From Solenopsis invicta (lineage: Eukaryota; Arthropoda; Insecta; Hymenoptera; Formicidae): a stretch of 64,000 nt of DNA. Below the pieces are notes generated by a model. It was not told the origin of the DNA, searched no databases, and saw nothing but the letters and a program-made list of their open reading frames with translations. The DNA lies in assembly GCF_016802725.1 (NCBI RefSeq), contig NC_052668.1, positions 10,795,001 through 10,859,000 on the forward strand, read 5' to 3'. The stretch's first letter is position 1. Every line of letters begins with the position of its first letter. The translations under genes were made by a program, and so were the position numbers. This document shows, one piece after another, positions 61,377-64,000 of the stretch.

Positions 61377-61732
61377 AACTCTCTCCCACTCTTTACACTG
61401 CCCTTGCTAACTCTCAAAGCTGGATTGCTAGCTGATTCTCCGCACATCCGATTGCCACGGCGGTCCGAACGCAACTCTTTTTAGTGTACTATTTTTAATA
61501 GTGTATTTGTATATTTTTTGCTGTAACTTTCTCTGTCTTTCTCTTTCTTTTGAACTTTACATAATGTATTTGCTTGATTTTTTGGGGATTATTTTATTAT
61601 ATTATTACTATATATTTATAATCACGAAAGTCAAAACTCCGAAGATCAAAGTCAACAATTCTCAAAGTGCCAATAAGAGCCAACACCGGATGGTCGTGTA
61701 CAGATTCCAATTTATTGATTTATACAATTAAC

Positions 61733-61765
61733 AAACGTTTCGACCCTGATTTGAGTCATCTTCAG
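61733..61765 (-). repeat. Hammerhead-like stem-loop with downstream Penelope-type tail
   Basis: Read on the minus strand: CTGAAGA, T, stem GACTC, loop AAATCA, GGGTC, then GAAACGTTTGTT. It is the best preserved of the four copies. It is followed by a sequence ending in ACACGACCATCCGGTGTTGG and upstream by three copies of a 13 bp word TTTATTTGACG(A/T) (61907-61937). CUGANGA followed by a stem and GAAA is the hammerhead core, but the extra base after the first box departs from it. Confidence 0.5.
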
Positions 61766-62029
61766 TGTCTGCAAATTATTTAACTGTAAGTATAAAGATT
61801 GTAAATAACAAAAAGTTACAAAAAAAGTTAAAAATAAAAACAGAAAAACTTACAAATTCAGTGATAAAGAAAGCAATACGGTCGCAAGTTTTATAGTGGT
61901 GCTTCGTCAAATAAATTCGTCAAATAAATACGTCAAATAAATGCAGCTTAATCTCAAGAAACGTATATATCGCATCGAAGAGCGACGATCTTGTGAGAGT
62001 AGAGTAGGGCTGGTGACTTGCTTCGAAGA

Positions 62030-62170
62030 CTTTGGCATTCAAAATTCAAAGTTTCGAAGATTCGAACTTCGGTATTAAAATCTTTGAAGTTCGAAGTTGA
62101 CTTCGAAGCTTCAAAAGTACTTCAAGCTTCAAAGCTTTGAAGTTTAAAGTTAACTTTGAAGCTTCAAAGT
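62030..62170. repeat. TTCGAAG/CTTTGAAG-rich low-complexity block
   Basis: Close to twenty overlapping variants of the palindromic words CTTCGAAG and CTTTGAAG fill about 140 bp. The order is irregular, so it is not a simple tandem array. No protein is encoded. Confidence 0.7.
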
Positions 62171-62272
62171 TTTGAAAAATACGTTTGTAACCTGCGAACT
62201 GAGATATTACTGTTGACGACTATTCATTATCGTAAACACGAGTTTTCAAACCTTTCGAAACCTTTCGAAAAA

Positions 62273-62739
62273 ATGCAAATCTTCTCTTTTTTAATTAAAT
62301 TCTTGAATGAATTGTTTCCAAACTTTTCAATTTGCCTTTTCTTTGCTTTTTCTCTCGTAAACTCAACTTTTATACTACCCTTTCTAAAAGGTATGATTTA
62401 TCAAATAATAATGATACGTAGTGCATATTTTAATATTGTTCTAAATTTATTAATTTTATATTAACACAATTTTCTTATGACATTGTTATTTCTTCAGAAA
62501 TGATGGGAGGTAACGACGCTGAGATGGGCGGTACTGTACCACAAAACATATTGAATTGTCTTGCAACAATGAATATATTCTTTCAACAGCCGCATCTGGT
62601 GGCTTTTTTGGTATTAGCTGAAAAATATAAATCCGACGATGGCAACAAGACCAATCTTATCGCAATCGTTGCCAATGTCTTAGGCATGATTCAATTAATC
62701 CCATTAATACCTTGGCCAACTTGGATATGGATTCGTTAA
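62273..62739 (+). CDS. Small two-exon gene, membrane-like protein of unknown family
   Basis: Exon 1 runs from ATG at 62273 to 62390. It is followed by a GTATGA donor, a 107 nt intron and a strong TTATTTCTTCAG acceptor. Exon 2 covers 62498-62739. The junction is in phase (G + AA) and gives 119 residues. The N-terminus is hydrophobic and could be a signal anchor (NFSICLFFAFSLVNSTFIL). The middle has a short polar stretch (EMMGGNDAEMGG), a second hydrophobic segment (HLVAFLVLAEKY) and a third near the end (IAIVANVLGMIQLIPLIPW), then WIWIR. Codon use in exon 2 is clearly less AT-biased than flanking sequence. Exon 2 could also be the last exon of a longer gene with another first exon. I recognise no family. 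Confidence 0.45.
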
Positions 62740-63754
62740 TAAGTACGGAGATAACAGACTCTTGAAAGAAATTACGATATCATATTATCTGCGTAAAAGA
62801 TTCGTGCCTTAACCATACTGTATGATACACTGCAAGAATTATAGCAAGTAAGCTTTCTCGTTTTTTTTTTTTTTAAAAGGTCGAAACGCATGTTTTACTT
62901 AATACAGTTTTATCAACACGAATATGAATAATTTTATTATTGTTATTACATATTTGACACTATCAACAGTTGCGGCTTTTTGGCTCATGTAATTTGTCCT
63001 TTGAATATTTCTTTTTTAAGTTTTAATCTAAACACAAAAGAGAGATTTTATTTCTGAGTGTTCAGTTGAGAGAAGGAAAATAGCAGTGAGAAGTCATGAA
63101 TAAATAATTGCATATTTTCATAAAATTTTTATTTCTCCTTTCCGTTTTTCTTTCTCATTATCCTTGGTTGATGAATATTTTTGAAGAACAAATATACAAG
63201 AAAAGGAAATAAAATTAGGAAAGCTAAGAGAAGATGTATTAAATAAATGCAAAGCACATGTTTATGTTCATGTTGAAGTTTGGAAGCGAGATGGTGATGG
63301 AGCGGAAAGATTAACGAAAGAAACGATTGATTAACATATATAATTTTACTTATTTAGCAATAAAATATTTATATTAATACGTGACAGTAATATGCTCGCG
63401 GCCGTAGTCAAGTGAGATCTTCTTTTTGAAATCTTTGGGCTAACAATTTCACTTCTGAACCGTTGTAGATTGAACGGGTTCGAAAATTTATGACTACCAA
63501 ATGCTAGACATTTCTATGACTAATATTTGGAAGTTACACGTCTGGCTAAATTAAATTTTTTACCTGAAGATCGTGGCAATTGTGTTTGCCACGAACACCA
63601 AGCGTGAAACGCAATCTGGAGGAAAGTCTTGAGATGGTTTTTTTGTTTAGTTTTAGATATTCAAAGAATTTCGTCATATTTGAACCAAGAAATTGAAAAT
63701 TGAAAATTAGATTCTAAACTCACATTGTATTGTAAACTTATCTTCAAAACTACA
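62740..63754. other. AT-rich 3' flank with a possible short exon
   Basis: Nothing firm is present. A frame at 63183-63334 on the plus strand reads QEKEIKLGKLREDVLNKC and VHVEVWKRDGDGAERLTKE before TAA. Its codons look protein-like, but it lacks an ATG and a clear acceptor, so I do not call it a gene. Confidence 0.35.
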
Positions 63755-64000
63755 GGGTTTTCCAAAAATACGTGGAAAATCTTTGGGGGCATATTCCTCG
63801 CTTCAAAACAAGACAAAAAGTTTCAATAACCATGTGTCCGCAAATGCACCATTTTCGAGATACAGGGCGTCAAAGGTAAAATTCACAAAATGTGATATAA
63901 TATGTTTATTATTAATTAGTACAAAAAATTTAAATTATTTCACAGGTCGACTTCGGTTAATTGTTGCAGGTTCAAATCTGCCTAATAGTAAGTATTTGAT
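63755..64000. repeat. Transposon end reaching the window edge
   Basis: ACAGGGTTTTCCAAAAATACG at 63752 opens a block with CATGTGTCCGCAAATGCACC and TTTTCGAGATACAGGGCGTC. Such CAGGGTNTTCCAAAAA starts are common at the ends of insect transposons. The element continues past 64000, so its type cannot be decided. Confidence 0.4.

Noticed and set aside
61277..61474. Frame with a long Arg-Glu repeat
   Set aside because: It is the translation of the (CT)n microsatellite.
1..64000. CRISPR arrays, operons, ribosome binding sites, tRNA genes
   Set aside because: The window is eukaryotic with spliced genes. No regularly spaced direct repeats and no cloverleaf with both internal promoter boxes were seen on either strand by eye.

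Overview
This 64 kb window is nuclear DNA from an insect. Base composition is very AT-rich, genes have short introns with GT-AG borders, and much of the right half is old transposable-element debris. The gene complement and the kinds of repeats fit Hymenoptera, probably an ant. That placement is inference: no marker here fixes the species.

Four host genes can be read with confidence. (1) Ribosomal protein S28 lies on the minus strand at 895-1092 as one intact coding exon of 65 codons. (2) A half-size ABCG transporter of the ABCG1/ABCG4 type lies on the minus strand. Its eleven coding exons run from 19212 down to 6849, all splice phases agree, and they give 740 residues. Its first coding exon is separated from the rest by an 8.2 kb intron, and its 5' untranslated region probably reaches a GC-rich block near 24.4-25.1 kb. 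(3) TBC1D15/17, a Rab GTPase-activating protein, lies on the plus strand at 39312-43579 in nine coding exons, about 666 residues. (4) Gemin8 of the SMN complex lies on the plus strand at 45187-45968 in two exons, 239 residues. A fifth, unnamed two-exon gene for a 119-residue membrane-like protein is proposed at 62273-62739. The four recognised genes have unrelated housekeeping jobs (ribosome, lipid export, membrane traffic, snRNP assembly), and I see no shared pathway.

Region by region. 1-6.8 kb: S28 and quiet AT-rich sequence. 6.8-19.2 kb: ABCG gene, with a hairpin MITE (14.4 kb) in its large intron. 15.5-18.4 kb, also in that intron: nested TIR elements and Penelope-like retroelement debris. 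19.2-39 kb: about 20 kb without a convincing protein gene. It holds MITEs, a roughly 1 kb palindrome (22.2-23.2 kb), more Penelope debris (26.4 kb), microsatellites, two tandem arrays and several GC-rich islands. 39-46 kb: the TBC1D15 and Gemin8 cluster. 46-62 kb: a nest of mobile elements. It contains a large foldback element whose arms carry a MITE on one side only, a frameshifted transposon gene, sibling MITEs, a TIR element sitting in a tandem repeat, 5S-rRNA-like fragments, a DDE-transposase tail and a decayed two-exon gene. 62-64 kb: the small novel gene and another element end.

I found no CRISPR array, no intact rRNA gene, no tRNA and no operon. The most noteworthy material is in the repeats: four stem-loops with hammerhead-like boxes, two of them flanking a Penelope-like relic, and an insertion whose empty site survives in the paired arm of the same foldback.
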